The notes below the pieces were generated by a model. It was not told the DNA's origin and did not search any database. It saw only the letters and a list, made by a program, of their open reading frames with translations. This document shows positions 6,311-6,469 of a stretch of DNA of 6,469 nt, in pieces. The position numbers were made by a program, and so were the translations under genes. How positions within the stretch are numbered: the first letter of the stretch is position 1; every line of letters starts with the position of its first letter. The DNA lies in contig JAKADE010000170.1 in NCBI GenBank assembly GCA_021820785.1, positions 1 through 6,469 of the forward strand. The letters are read 5' to 3'. This DNA comes from Pseudomonadota bacterium. GTDB taxonomy: Bacteria > Pseudomonadota > Gammaproteobacteria > Steroidobacterales > Steroidobacteraceae.

Positions 6311-6338
6311 CCAACTCCCATCGCCCCGCCGTCTGCGG

Positions 6339-6344
6339 TAAGCT
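6339..6344 (+). promoter_or_regulatory. Possible -10 element of the gene starting at 6439
   Basis: TAAGCT keeps the key TA...T of the -10 hexamer but is otherwise weak, with no -35 box. Its placement would put the CTGAAC array at roughly -77 to -41, as expected for an activator-dependent promoter. The leader would be about 90 nt. Speculative. Confidence 0.22.
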
Positions 6345-6378
6345 TCTCGCATCGGGTCGGGTTAGGACGAGTCCACCG

Positions 6379-6397
6379 TGCGCGGCGTCGCCGCGCA
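6379..6397. repeat. 19-bp perfect palindrome in the leader of the last gene
   Basis: TGCGCGGCG, one central T, then CGCCGCGCA. In RNA it would fold as a GC stem with a small loop (at least 6-7 bp around a 3-5 nt loop). No T-run follows, so it does not look like an intrinsic terminator. It could be an mRNA structure or a dimeric protein site, or chance in GC-rich DNA. Confidence 0.5.
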
Positions 6398-6438
6398 GCT
6401 CGCACTGCCCAGCCCCCGGGCACTGGAGTACACCTGAC

Positions 6439-6469
6439 ATGCGCATTCGTTCCCGCCTGCTCACAGCAC
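6439..6469 (+). CDS. 5' end of an unidentified gene (cut by window edge)
   Basis: Only the first ten residues, MRIRSRLLTA, are present, and the frame is open to the edge. GGAG at 6425-6428 lies 10 nt before the ATG, a slightly long but acceptable RBS spacing. A basic start followed by hydrophobic residues is common in membrane sensor proteins such as histidine kinases, and the OmpR-type repeats upstream would suit a two-component gene. The identity is not determinable here. Confidence 0.45.
   Translation, partial: MRIRSRLLTA

Noticed and set aside
5237..6352. 371-codon open frame on the - strand over ppc end and the GNAT gene
   Set aside because: It spans two + strand genes with clear family motifs and shows no domain of its own, so it is a GC-driven shadow.

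Overview
The window is 6.5 kb of GC-rich, densely coding chromosomal DNA, with every supported gene on the + strand. Codon use is strongly GC-ending throughout, and gaps between genes are mostly short. The housekeeping content (apt, a Kef-type antiporter, ppc) and the style of the PEP carboxylase (GGDMDG motif, a C-terminal half ending in STG) suggest a gammaproteobacterium near Xanthomonadales/Nevskiales. That placement is an inference from remembered family features, not a search. I see no phage, transposon, CRISPR array, tRNA or rRNA.

Layout. (1) 16-561: apt, adenine phosphoribosyltransferase, complete, starting 8 nt after a TACAGT -10-like element at the left edge. (2) 692-946: a small secreted protein made almost only of Lys, His, Met, Ala and Trp after a signal peptide. 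It has three 9-residue tandem repeats, its own extended -10 promoter and RBS, and a strong intrinsic terminator at 967-999. (3) 1048-3024: a CPA2 (KefB/KefC-type) cation/proton antiporter with RCK_N and RCK_C domains. (4) 3054-5771: a full-length PEP carboxylase homologue with several usually invariant active-site and allosteric residues replaced. (5) 5768-6253: a GNAT acetyltransferase of the diamine/thialysine (SSAT-like) type, overlapping ppc by ATGA. (6) 6254-6438: a regulatory region with CTGAAC direct repeats at 11-bp spacing and a GC-rich palindrome, leading to (7) the first ten codons of a further gene cut by the window edge.

How it fits together. apt (purine salvage), the antiporter (K+/pH homeostasis) and ppc (anaplerosis) appear to be separately promoted housekeeping units. 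Three of them (apt, antiporter, ppc) have a TACART hexamer 7-9 nt before the start codon and no Shine-Dalgarno, which is the geometry of leaderless mRNAs. The small basic protein uses a conventional leader with an RBS, and the GNAT gene is probably translated from the ppc message.

The most unusual content is the PEP carboxylase homologue. It retains the metal ligands and many active-site residues but deviates in the TAHPTE loop, the bicarbonate-binding Lys, a PEP-phosphate Arg and the aspartate-inhibitor site. Next in interest are the Lys/His/Met repeat protein, the leaderless promoter set, and the 11-bp-phased operator-like array near the right end. I did not find a clearly new multi-gene system.
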